Origin: Lentisphaerae bacterium GWF2_50_93
Lineage (GTDB): Bacteria; Verrucomicrobiota; Lentisphaeria; Victivallales; GWF2-50-93
NCBI GenBank assembly: GCA_001804815.1
Contig: MHBI01000099.1
Coordinates: 248,001-312,000 of the forward strand
Direction of reading: 5' to 3'
Length of the DNA stretch: 64,000 nucleotides
The position numbers were made by a program, and so were the translations under genes. Under the pieces are notes generated by a model. It worked only from the letters and a program-made list of their open reading frames with translations, had not been told where the DNA came from and did not search any database. This document shows positions 27,890 through 37,200 of this stretch, piece after piece. Each line of letters opens with the position of its first letter. The first letter of the stretch is position 1.

Positions 27890-28734
27890 TCAATGTGACG
27901 GTTATCCAGTTTATAGGCTTCAATTGCTGTTCCAGAGAGGATCCTCTCCTGTTCGGATGCCGACAGCCTTGAGATGTTTTTCCTTGTTATTTCAATCCAT
28001 CTGCGATATTCGCAGGCGACGGTGCATACCGGCCAGTCGGAGCCGAACATCAGGCGGTCCGGACCGAATGCCTCAATGACAGTGTCAAAATATGGCTGCA
28101 GCTGTTCTTCAGTCCATCCAAGATAGTCGGCCTCGGTCACCATGCCGGAAATCTTGCAGTATACATTCTGGCGTCTTGCCAGCTCAATCATGTTTTCGCG
28201 CCAGGGGGAAAGGATGTTTTTCCCGATCTTAGGCTTCGCTATATGGTCGAGGATGAATACCTGCGCGGGATGCATGTCCACGAATTCAATTGTCTGAGGC
28301 AGATGCTTCTCCAGGATCAGTATGTCATAGGCGAGGTTGACCTTTTCAAGCAACCCGACACCTCTGTTGAAATCATCGCGCAAAATGAAATTGTCGTCAG
28401 ATTCGCCCTGTATGACATGGCGTACCGATTTCAGTTCATGGTCATGAGTCAGCCCTGACAGGATTGTTTCTAGTTTAGGGGAGGTCAGAGGAACCCAGCC
28501 AACGACTCCTTTTATAAAACTATTCTGTCGGGACAAATCCAGAAGCCACTTTGTCTCTTCAAGAGACTGCCTTGCCTGTACGCTTATGACACCGTCCACG
28601 CCGGCGTCCTTTATTACCATGGCAAGATCCTCCGGAAGGAAGTCGCGGCGGATCTTCTCCATGGGGTCATCGATCCAGGAATATTCAACAGGATCATATT
28701 TCCAGAAATGATGATGTGAGTCAATGGTCTTCAT
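27859..28734 (-). CDS. Amidohydrolase-2 family protein, probable L-fuconolactonase
   Basis: The 291-residue TIM-barrel hydrolase has DSHHHFW near the N-terminus (metal ligands), a ILDHIAKP strand, VYCKISGM and MFGSDWPVC with the catalytic Asp. This is the COG3618 type that includes L-fuconolactonase and L-rhamnonolactonase. In this operon it would open the lactone made by a fucose dehydrogenase. The last residues (ESKSVFKPTN) and the stop are encoded by a palindromic intergenic repeat, so the C-terminus has been reset by that insertion; AYKLD is probably close to the original end. The start lies 22 bases after the stop of the upstream reductase gene. Confidence 0.85.
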   Translation of the reverse strand: MKTIDSHHHFWKYDPVEYSWIDDPMEKIRRDFLPEDLAMVIKDAGVDGVISVQARQSLEETKWLLDLSRQNSFIKGVVGWVPLTSPKLETILSGLTHDHELKSVRHVIQGESDDNFILRDDFNRGVGLLEKVNLAYDILILEKHLPQTIEFVDMHPAQVFILDHIAKPKIGKNILSPWRENMIELARRQNVYCKISGMVTEADYLGWTEEQLQPYFDTVIEAFGPDRLMFGSDWPVCTVACEYRRWIEITRKNISRLSASEQERILSGTAIEAYKLDNRHIESKSVFKPTN

Positions 28735-28756
28735 AATACTATCCGTTGTTTTCGTG

Positions 28757-29794
28757 TCATAGGTATGGGTAATCCCTGGAGATCAGCTTATGGGTTTTCA
28801 TGTCGTTCCAGAATGCGCTCGAAATTTCCATGTTGGCGGCGATCGCGTTTTCCCTGACACGTTCAGGATTGCTTGTGTTGAGGGCTATGCTTACTATTCC
28901 CGGCGCCGACATTGCGAATTTCACACATGCGGTGGAGGGGGTGACGGAATGCTTCATGCAGATTCCGTTGAATTTTTCCCTCCAGTGGAAGAGCGGGGCG
29001 TCTTCCGAGCTGGACGGGCTTAGTTCGCGGTAGTCGAAATATCTCCCGCCTGTTAGGAAGCCTGCATGGAAGACCGCCGAATTTATTATGCTTATATTCC
29101 TGCTGTTCAAATTATCGATGAAGGATATGAGTTCAGGCGGATGCTGCATTATGGTGAAGCTGACTGCAAGCATGACCCAGTCGAACTTTACGAGAACATC
29201 CAGTTCGCGTATTACCCTCCAGTCCTTGGAGCCGATCCCGACAGCCTTGACTTCCCCTTTTTCCTTCAATTCGTGGAGGGCCTTGTAGGCGCCGACTATG
29301 TCGGAGAGACGTTTCTTCCTGTTTTCCGGATCCTTTGCGGCGGCAAGATATTCATCAGGATCATGCACTGAGACAAGATCTACTTTGTAGTCGCGACCAA
29401 GAAGCCCGCATCCCTGTTCATGGCATTCGAGGATGCCGTCGTAGCTTATTTTCTGGACGGCGTCGTGTTTCAAACCTTTCCAGGCGCCGGGCTCGAATGT
29501 CGGTTCCTGAGTCTTCAAGGGGATCCTGAGCCAGCCGAGCTTGTTGCTTATGACGATATTTCCGGCAGGTATATTCAGATCCTTCAGGCACCGGCCAATG
29601 ACTTCGAGGGCGAGTCCTGCCCCGTATTTGCCGGCGGTGTCAAAGACGGCGTTTCCGCCGGTCTCCCTGATTATGTTCGCGACTATTTTTAGTTTCGTCT
29701 CGTATGGGAGCTCCTGGTAGAGATTGCCCAGGCAGCTTGTCCCGAATATCACCGGCGGAAGATTAATTTCTGATGCCATGTTTTCATGTTTCAT
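28757..29794 (-). CDS. Aldo/keto reductase, probable L-fucose (D-threo-aldose) 1-dehydrogenase
   Basis: The ATG at 29794 has AAGGAG eight bases upstream and gives 345 residues; an upstream in-frame ATG at 29842 has no such site. The catalytic tetrad of the family is visible: Asp in VFDTAGKYG, Tyr in the same block, Lys in ISNKLG and His in VSVHDPD. SAVFHAGFLTGG is usual in the D-threo-aldose/L-fucose dehydrogenase branch. It would oxidise beta-L-fucose to the lactone. It is the first gene of the minus-strand fucose operon and is divergent from an AraC regulator. Confidence 0.85.
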   Translation of the reverse strand: MKHENMASEINLPPVIFGTSCLGNLYQELPYETKLKIVANIIRETGGNAVFDTAGKYGAGLALEVIGRCLKDLNIPAGNIVISNKLGWLRIPLKTQEPTFEPGAWKGLKHDAVQKISYDGILECHEQGCGLLGRDYKVDLVSVHDPDEYLAAAKDPENRKKRLSDIVGAYKALHELKEKGEVKAVGIGSKDWRVIRELDVLVKFDWVMLAVSFTIMQHPPELISFIDNLNSRNISIINSAVFHAGFLTGGRYFDYRELSPSSSEDAPLFHWREKFNGICMKHSVTPSTACVKFAMSAPGIVSIALNTSNPERVRENAIAANMEISSAFWNDMKTHKLISRDYPYL

Positions 29795-29878
29795 GATAAA
29801 ACTCCTTCTTGTATGCGCTAAAATAGGACATATATTAAGCATGCAGAATGGCGGAATTTGACTTTATGATGGCAAATA

Positions 29879-29906
29879 TTGACCTTTAAAATATTTTGAT
29901 TATAAG
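29879..29906 (+). promoter_or_regulatory. Candidate sigma-70 promoter for the AraC gene
   Basis: TTGACC and TATAAG are separated by 16 bases, about 100 bases before the AraC start. The leader would then carry the hairpin element at 29937-29996 just before the ribosome site. Confidence 0.38.
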
Positions 29907-29936
29907 TAGATATTCAGTGAAGTATGTCCTTCAAAG

Positions 29937-29996
29937 AATGTGGTACAGCCGTCTCGGCTGTAATTGAATGCACAGGCGGGACGCCTGTATCACATT
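29937..29996. repeat. Double-hairpin element, type C (60 bp)
   Basis: It is bounded by AATGTGGTACAG and CTGTATCACATT (one mismatch). Inside are hairpins ACAGCCGTCTCGGCTGT and ACAGGCGGGACGCCTGT. The ACAGGC...GCCTGT hairpin recurs at about 47165, 56806, 56847 and 59203. It ends 12 bases before the AraC start codon. Confidence 0.6.
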
Positions 29997-30008
29997 AAAG
30001 GAAATAAC

Positions 30009-30929
30009 ATGAAGCCGATAAGAACAAAGAGAGGTTCTTCCTCCGGGAACCCCGAACTGTCCGGAGGAGGCGACATTTTCTGGCACCAGGTGTCGCTGGC
30101 GAAAAGGTTCTGCCTCAATCTCAGTCCCGACAGAAATGCGAAGCTCGCAATTGTTTCCGGCGGACGCGAGAAATGCGCGCAGAACTACAATGTCGAGAGG
30201 GAAGGATTTCCGTTCTACTGCATCGAGTTTGTCGCTTCAGGAGAGGGGTACCTTGAGCTTGGGAAGAGGAAATACATTCTTACGCCGGGAACTGTTTTCT
30301 CGTACGGCCCGGGCGTCCGGCATGTAATGAGATCCTCAAGCAGCAGTCCCATGGTCAAGTATTTCATTGATTTTGCCGGCAGGAACGCTCAGGGCATGCT
30401 GTCCAGGATATCTCTTGCGCCGGGCTCGATCAGGAAGACTTTTGATACCGGACAGGTCCTTAAATATCTTGAGGAGATCATAGAACATGGAAGCCGCGGC
30501 AGCCGTAATGCGCAGGGCATATGCGATGCATTGCTCGAATGCCTCATGCTTGTCCTGGATGAGAAGATGATGCCGTACAAGAAATCAGAAGGGCGGAGCG
30601 CGGTCCCGACATTCCTCAGGATAAAGGAACATATGTCGAAGAACTACGCCAGGACGGACGACATAAGGAAGATTGCTTCCGAGTGCGGTGTAGATGTCAC
30701 TTACCTGTGCCGTCTTTTCAAGCGTTTCGAACATGAATCGCCATACCGGCACATACTCCGCCTGAAGATGAATGATGCGGCGAAGATGCTTCAGTCCGAT
30801 GATCTGCTCATCAAGGAAGTCGCGGAGAAATGCGGCTACAACGACCAGTACCAGTTCTCCAGATGCTTCAAGAACATATTCGCCATTTCGCCGGCAAGTT
30901 ACAGGAGACTGGCGGTCCGCCGAGGATGA
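30009..30929 (+). CDS. AraC-family transcriptional regulator, divergent from the fucose operon
   Basis: The start at 30009 follows AAAGGA; upstream in-frame codons lie inside a repeat element and are not credible. The 306-residue protein has an N-terminal cupin-like sensor (GYLELGKRKYILTPGTVFSYGPG). The C-terminal pair of AraC helix-turn-helices reads DDIRKIASECGVDVTYLCRL and IKEVAEKCGYNDQYQFSRCF, followed by the GxSPxxYR-like end FAISPASYRR. It lies head-to-head with the fucose operon, 214 bases apart, and is its most likely activator, with L-fucose or a product as ligand. Confidence 0.9.
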   Translation: MKPIRTKRGSSSGNPELSGGGDIFWHQVSLAKRFCLNLSPDRNAKLAIVSGGREKCAQNYNVEREGFPFYCIEFVASGEGYLELGKRKYILTPGTVFSYGPGVRHVMRSSSSSPMVKYFIDFAGRNAQGMLSRISLAPGSIRKTFDTGQVLKYLEEIIEHGSRGSRNAQGICDALLECLMLVLDEKMMPYKKSEGRSAVPTFLRIKEHMSKNYARTDDIRKIASECGVDVTYLCRLFKRFEHESPYRHILRLKMNDAAKMLQSDDLLIKEVAEKCGYNDQYQFSRCFKNIFAISPASYRRLAVRRG

Positions 30930-30999
30930 CGGTGAAGACGGTCAGTTCATGTTTGAGTGGTTTTACCCGCCTGAAGTGTGTGTCGGACTCAAGGTTTTT

Positions 31000-31130
31000 C
31001 GCTTGTAGTAGCGCATGGTTGCGCGTTCTTAAAGTAGGGACGGGCTTTAGCCTGTCCCATTCCTAGATTAAGATGGTACATGCTGAAGCACGTACCTACT
31101 TAACGCGCAAACATGCGCTACTACGAACGA
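31000..31130. repeat. Compound palindrome with type A double hairpin (about 131 bp)
   Basis: The outer arms (GTAGTAGCGCATGGTTGCGC and its mirror GCGCAAACATGCGCTACTAC) enclose a 70-base core at 31032-31101. The core is bounded by AAGTAGG/CCTACTT and holds two hairpins (GACGGGCTTTAGCCTGTCCC and GGTACATGCTGAAGCACGTACC). The reverse complement of the core matches 51615-51684 at about 65 of 70 positions. The element fills much of the 358-base gap between the AraC gene and the end of the giant gene; nothing else was recognised in that gap. Confidence 0.68.
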
Positions 31131-31287
31131 ATCCAGCTCTTTTTGAACTCATTTCTAAGTTTGACAGGCTCTCCAGGCGGCACCAAAGGCGAACAGGATC
31201 AGCCCTCCGTTATTTTTGAATCTCAATCGTTGGAGTTCACGGCTGTTAGCGTGAGTCTTTCTCCATGCATTCATTCTGTCCCTCTCC

Positions 31288-34200
31288 TCATGGCGCGGGA
31301 TACTGTTCGAAGAATGAGGAGCTTCTAACCCCGAGCTCCCTGTCATCTCCGTCGAACCTGACATGCAGGAGCCTGGTGTTGACCTCATCATATTTTTTGT
31401 CGTCGGCCGGTACAAATGACGTGACCGTACCGGGATTTATTCCCGCAATATTCTCTAGGAGCTCAATCTGCTCTTCCGCATTGAGCGAGATGTCATAGTT
31501 GCTTCCGCCCATCTCCTCGCCCGGAGGATTGTTCAAGCCTGCTATGACGACAACACCGATGCCGCCGGCTTCCACAGTGGCCGCAAGTTCATTGTCGATG
31601 AGGCCGAATCCCTTCAGGCCGTTCAGGACATCAGTCAGGCTGTCCTGCGCGACATGGACCATGAGCGGGCTCGCTTTAAATCCTAGATTTTCAGGCAATA
31701 TCTCGTTTCCGCAGTTCCCGACGGAGACGCCTTCGGAGCCGTAGTACAGCATGTACAACCCCGAGTCCAGCTTTGCGGTTATATTCGGATCCATGGATGT
31801 TGTGACAAGGGAGTGGTAGAGCCACGCGTCCTCGCAGTAACCATACGTTATGGGATCAATTGGAGGGCCGTCCGCAAATCCATTTTTAAGATTCATGTAC
31901 TCCTGCAAGTCGATGACAAAGTCTTTGCCGAATGTTGCGGTCTCGCAGGGGATGTATCCCGCGAAATCAAATATGCCGCCTGCAGTTCTTTTGGTTTTCA
32001 AGGTGTAGCTGGCTATGCTTGTCGTGTAGTCCGGAATCGCGCTCAGGGTGAAATCAAAGGTATATTCGCCTTCGGCGCTTACGGGGATGGAGTATGAGAA
32101 AATTCCATTTGCATCTGTCTTGGTTGGAATCCAGTATGTAAGACCTGTCGACGGGTTCCTTACGCCAACAGTGAGTCCTGCTATTCCCGTCAGCGCCTCA
32201 TCCTGCACCTTGCCCTTGAACGTCGCCGTGAAGGGAACCGTCTGGTCGTTGGCAGGCACTTCCGTGAGGAGTATGTCCGTAGCATAGTAATAGGCGGCCG
32301 AGAAGTCAAAGTTGTTGTAGGCGCTTGCTCCATAGAGCATGATATACCACATTCCTTCTGCAGGATTTGCAATGGTGATGGATTCAGAGCCGGCAGGCAT
32401 ACCTTCGACTCCCCTGGCATTGTAGCTCGTAAGGGTCGGATATGAACCTAGTTTCGTATACAGATCGCAGCTGCCGGTTGCATCGAGATGAGGGGTAAGC
32501 GTTATGACGAGCCTGGAACATCCGGGCTGGACAAAGATATTGAAGAAAGTTTCACTCTTGTATGCTCCTCCCAGCGCAATTGCCGGGTCGCCCTTGAAGA
32601 ATTCCACGCTGGAGTTGGCCGCATATCCTGTCATGGCCGCGCTCATGGGGCCTTCTCCGATTGCATTTACCGCAGTGACGGCATAGAGGTATTTCTGTCC
32701 GGCGACGCCTGTAATGTCGGAGATTGAAACTGTCGCGCCAGATCCCGGGATATTTGTCATTATGGCGACATCCCACGGATCCCCGGCATTTATCTTCCTG
32801 TAAAGATTATATGTAAGCGCGAGAGGCACCTCGCCCCATTTTACATCCACATAGTTGCCTTCGCCATTGCTGACCGATTTCAGCGTCGGCGCCGGAGGCA
32901 GTATGACGGCATTCTGGGCGTAACCCATACAAGTCGGGCTGAAATCGCTCACATAGTAGGAATTGAAAGACGCTTCGACCTTGAACTCATGGGTGCCAGT
33001 GTCGAGAGCTCCTACCGGATACTCATACGATGTTGCTGGAATATTTGGAACCACGAGGACATTGTCGCAGTAGAGATTGTAGGAGATGATCATTTCAGGT
33101 CCGACAGAAGACCAGCTGATCCTGATCTTTTCGGCCAGGGTTCCCTGGCTTGCCGTTATTGTGGCAGGCCCGTTAGGTCTGATCGTGCCATAATCGCCCT
33201 TGTAGTTCAACGCACCACTGCCGTTCTTTGCCTTTACCCAGTAATAATACTTTTGATTTGGAATATTTGTGTTGGGGTCCGGATCAACGTCTCCATAGTC
33301 ATCGTAGGTGTAGGTTGTGTAGTTGCTGACATAGTTTTCCGTGGCGATTAGGTCGGACTCGTTGAAGACGCCCGTGGTGTTCCTGTAGATCAGGTACGAT
33401 GTCGCTCCGGCGACTGCGGACCAGGTGACGGCTATCTTTTCAAAGTATGTGTCCTTCGTGGCGGTCACTGTAGCCGGTGCGGCGGGGATCCTCGCAATGT
33501 ATCCGCTGTTGTTCGCGCTGTACGCGCTCGTGCCTGCGGCGTTCTTCGCCTTTATGAAATAATAATATGTCGCAGTTGCGGAAAGCGGATTGCTGATAGG
33601 ATTCGAGACATCGATGTAGCTGATGTCGGACACCTCAGCTATGTTTACGGCCTGCGAACTGCTTGCCGTGGCGGATCTCCATACTTCATAGCCTGCCGCT
33701 CCGGCAGATGCCTTCCATGACACAATGATCGCGCAGGGATATGTGCCATCGCTGGCGGTGACCATTGTTGGAGGCGGCGGCTGGGCAAGGTAATATTTCG
33801 CCGTCAGGGAAAGTCCGGCATATGCGGTATTCGCATATAGGCTTATTATATACGTATCTGCCGCAGGATCATCTATGTTGACAGTCTCGCTGTTCGTGAC
33901 ATGGACGCCATATTTCAGGAAAGATGCATCCACCAGTTTTGTTACCGACAGGTCGCAGTCGCCTGTGCCTGCGGTTGTATTGATTTCAAGCAGGCTCTGT
34001 CCGGCCGGAACAGATATCTGGTACCTTCTCGTTGTTCCAATGTCACCGCTGACCGTTACCGCAACGCCGTTCGCGAGCGTCAATGGTGCCCCGTTTGCCA
34101 GACTGCCCTGTGCCGCAGTGCTGAAGTTGCTGGAACCAAAGTCGCCATTTCCTCTGACCCAGTAATAGTAGATTGTCCCCGGCAATGCAGTGGTGTCGTC

Positions 34201-37200
34201 ATAAGTCGTCGGTGTCGGCGCCCCATTAGGAATGCTTCCTATAAGTGTTGCGAGATCCGTAGAATTCTCCTTTGCACGATAGATATCATATCCATATGTC
34301 TCTGCAGGGTTTGCGCTGGCATCCCATGACAATGTTACTTTATTCGGCAGGTTCTGCGAGGCTGTGAGAAGGGTAGGCAGGCCCGGGACATCACTGTAGA
34401 TAGTCACGGTAATGTCGACGTTGTTGAAATCTTTATATCCATAAACCATGATATACCAGTTGGTGGCTGCAGGATTGAGCACTTCGATGTATTCGCCGGT
34501 ATGGGCGTTCGTGCTTTTCGCATAATATTCATCTATTGAAGGAACTAATCCTGGTCTCACATACAAGTCACAGTCTTCAGTGTCAATGCCATTGAATGAA
34601 GTCGTCACGACCATCCTGGTTATTCCAGTAAGATCGCCTGCATTGATCGTAAAGGTCGTCCTGCTGAATTGTACACTGTTGAAATTGTAAGGTGTGGCCG
34701 GAGTCAGGGCAGGGGGCAGGTAATTTGCCGTTGCCGTCACATTGCATGCAGTAGAACTGTCTCCATCGACTCCCGTGAGAGTAACAGTAGTGACTTGGGC
34801 TAGAGGATCTTCTATCATGCCTGCGCCGGAAATTGTCCAGTTCACGAAATTGGCATCTGTCGCGGAAATTCCCTGAGGCTCGTTGGTGTTTACCGCAATT
34901 ACAGACCCGGAGGCGGGTATGGTTGTCCCGGTTCCAGTATGATCGATGGTCAGGTTGCCCTGGTTGCGTGCGAAGCTCGCAGTAATGACCATGTCTTCAG
35001 CCTGATCCACTATCACTGTCAGCGGGTTGGCGGATGTCGGTAAAAATGTCCCGGTGCCAGTCCATTCGACAAAATGGTAGCCCGGCAGCGGGATGGCTTT
35101 CACCGGCAGACAGCTTCCGCCGAAGGGAGCTGTCTGCGGGGTGGTTCCGACGATGGTTCCCTGCAATATGTCTGCTGATTCGAAGACGACACTGTAGTCG
35201 TAAATTGCGAAATTCGCAGTGACAGTGCCGGGACCAGTGAGTCTTACCGTCGTCGCGTCCGATGTCTTATCGGCGACAACTGCTCCGCCGGTCGAGGTCC
35301 AGTTCACGAAATGACTGCCCGCATCCGGAGAGGCGATGATTGTCAGGTCGGTAATTGTGTCAACCGTGTTTGTTCCGATGGAAATATCACCGCTGATTCC
35401 TCCGTTCCCAATCACGGCCATTGTCAACGTTGTCGTGTTGTGTGCAAATTCAGCCTGCAGTTCAGCGGTGTCTGTGTCTCCTCCAGTAAGAGTTCCTGTC
35501 GTGATTGCGGCAGTTGGGTTGGCTATTGTCGCAGACCCGCTGAGCAATGTCCACTTCACGAAATGCCAGCCAGCCGCAGGGGTAGCCTTCAACGGATACG
35601 CGACTCCGGCCGCTATGCCCGAAGTTGACACCGGTGTCGCTGTCCCGGCTCCGTCTGGAGATACTGTCATTATGAGATCATTGGTGTTCTGTGCGAAATT
35701 CGCAGTCAGCTTGGCGGTGGTCGAGGCAACCGTCACGTTAGTGCTTGCAGCAGTCGGATCATCAAAGTCAAAGGTGACGCCGCCACTGTTGACCGTCCAA
35801 TTTGTGAAATGATATCCGCCTGCCGGCGTTGCTAGAATTGGAATTAAATTGCCGGTGATAACTGGGCCTGTGGCTGGAGTAAATGTGCCATTTCCAGTAC
35901 CTTTGGCCATAGTCAGGACAGAGCCTGGCAGGAAATACGCGGTAACTGTCGATTCAAGTCTCAGGCCATTGAGGGTGGCTGTCGTGCTTGCCGCCAAAGT
36001 ATCTGCGATGATGACGTCGGAATCGCTTTGTTCCCAGTGATCAAAAGCATATCCAGCCTTGGGAATCGCCTTGATAGGTATCGCCGTGTGGATGTCGACA
36101 TTGCCGCTCGCAGGAGTAACCGTGCCGTTTCCAGCACTCGCCATCGTCAATGTCGCCTTCCTATGTGCGAAGTTCGCAGTGATGGTCAAGGGCGCCTTCA
36201 CGCCCGAAACAGTCAACGGATTAGTATTGGTCGTGACGAATCCCGTACCTGTCCAGTTCACGAAATGATAGTCGGTGCTGGGGACAGCCGTCACTTCCGT
36301 GCCGGATCCATTATAGTCTACTGCCTGTACTTTTGGCCCGGTTATGGTTCCATTGGCACCTTCGACGAAGATGACAGTGTTCGTGTTGATCGTGAAGCTC
36401 GCCTCTATGGTGTGGGCTTCCTTGACGTTCGTGAAATTGTAGGTGATGGGCGCACCGATGGATACGCCGTCAACCAGGACTTCGGCAATATGATAGTTGG
36501 TGTTGGGTTTTATCGTGAAGCTCTTTGCCAGACCGTCGTTCACAACAATGGCACCACTAGGGGTGATTGTTCCGTTTGCACCGGCCGACGCCGTTATCGT
36601 GTTTGTAATGAGTGTGAAGTTCGCAGTCACTTTTCCGGCGGCAGTGAGCGTCGCCTTCGTGCTCGGATTCAGGAACTCCAGGACAGTGGCCCCGCCAGAG
36701 ACCGACCAGCCGGCAAACTTGTAGCCGACATCGGGTGTCGCTGAAATATCAAATGCGGTGCCGGTGATGACATTGCTGGTGCCGACGGCAGGATTGGTTG
36801 AGCCATTCCCTACCTTCGCCATTGTCAGGACTGAGCCTCCTATGAAATTAGCGGTGACCGTCACGTTATCTGTAATAATTACGCTCGTTGTTGCAGAAGT
36901 TTCGCTTGCAAGCGATGCTTTGGCCGCGTCGCTGACTGTCCAGTTTTTAAACGCCCAACCCGCCTTTGGTGTCGCTTTTATAGTATATGGTGTAAGCGTA
37001 TTGATAAGTGTTGGGACGGCAGGCGTTGTCGTGCCATGTGTATCATTCGCCATTGTCAGTGTCTTCTGGATGTGTTTGAAATTTGCAGTGATGGTCTTGG
37101 CGGCGGTGACTTTCAGGACAGTCAATGGATTAGTTGCTGTCGTCGTGAATCCCGCACCTGTCCAGTTCAGGAATTCATAGTCGTCGTTGGGAACTGCTGT

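Noticed and set aside
29964..30008. Upstream extension of the AraC protein by 15 residues
   Set aside because: The extension is translated from a palindromic repeat; the ATG at 30009 has its own ribosome site.
36028..36744. 238-codon plus-strand frame opposite the InlB-like repeats
   Set aside because: It and several neighbours are mirror products of the repeat array; the repeated minus-strand protein explains the coding bias.
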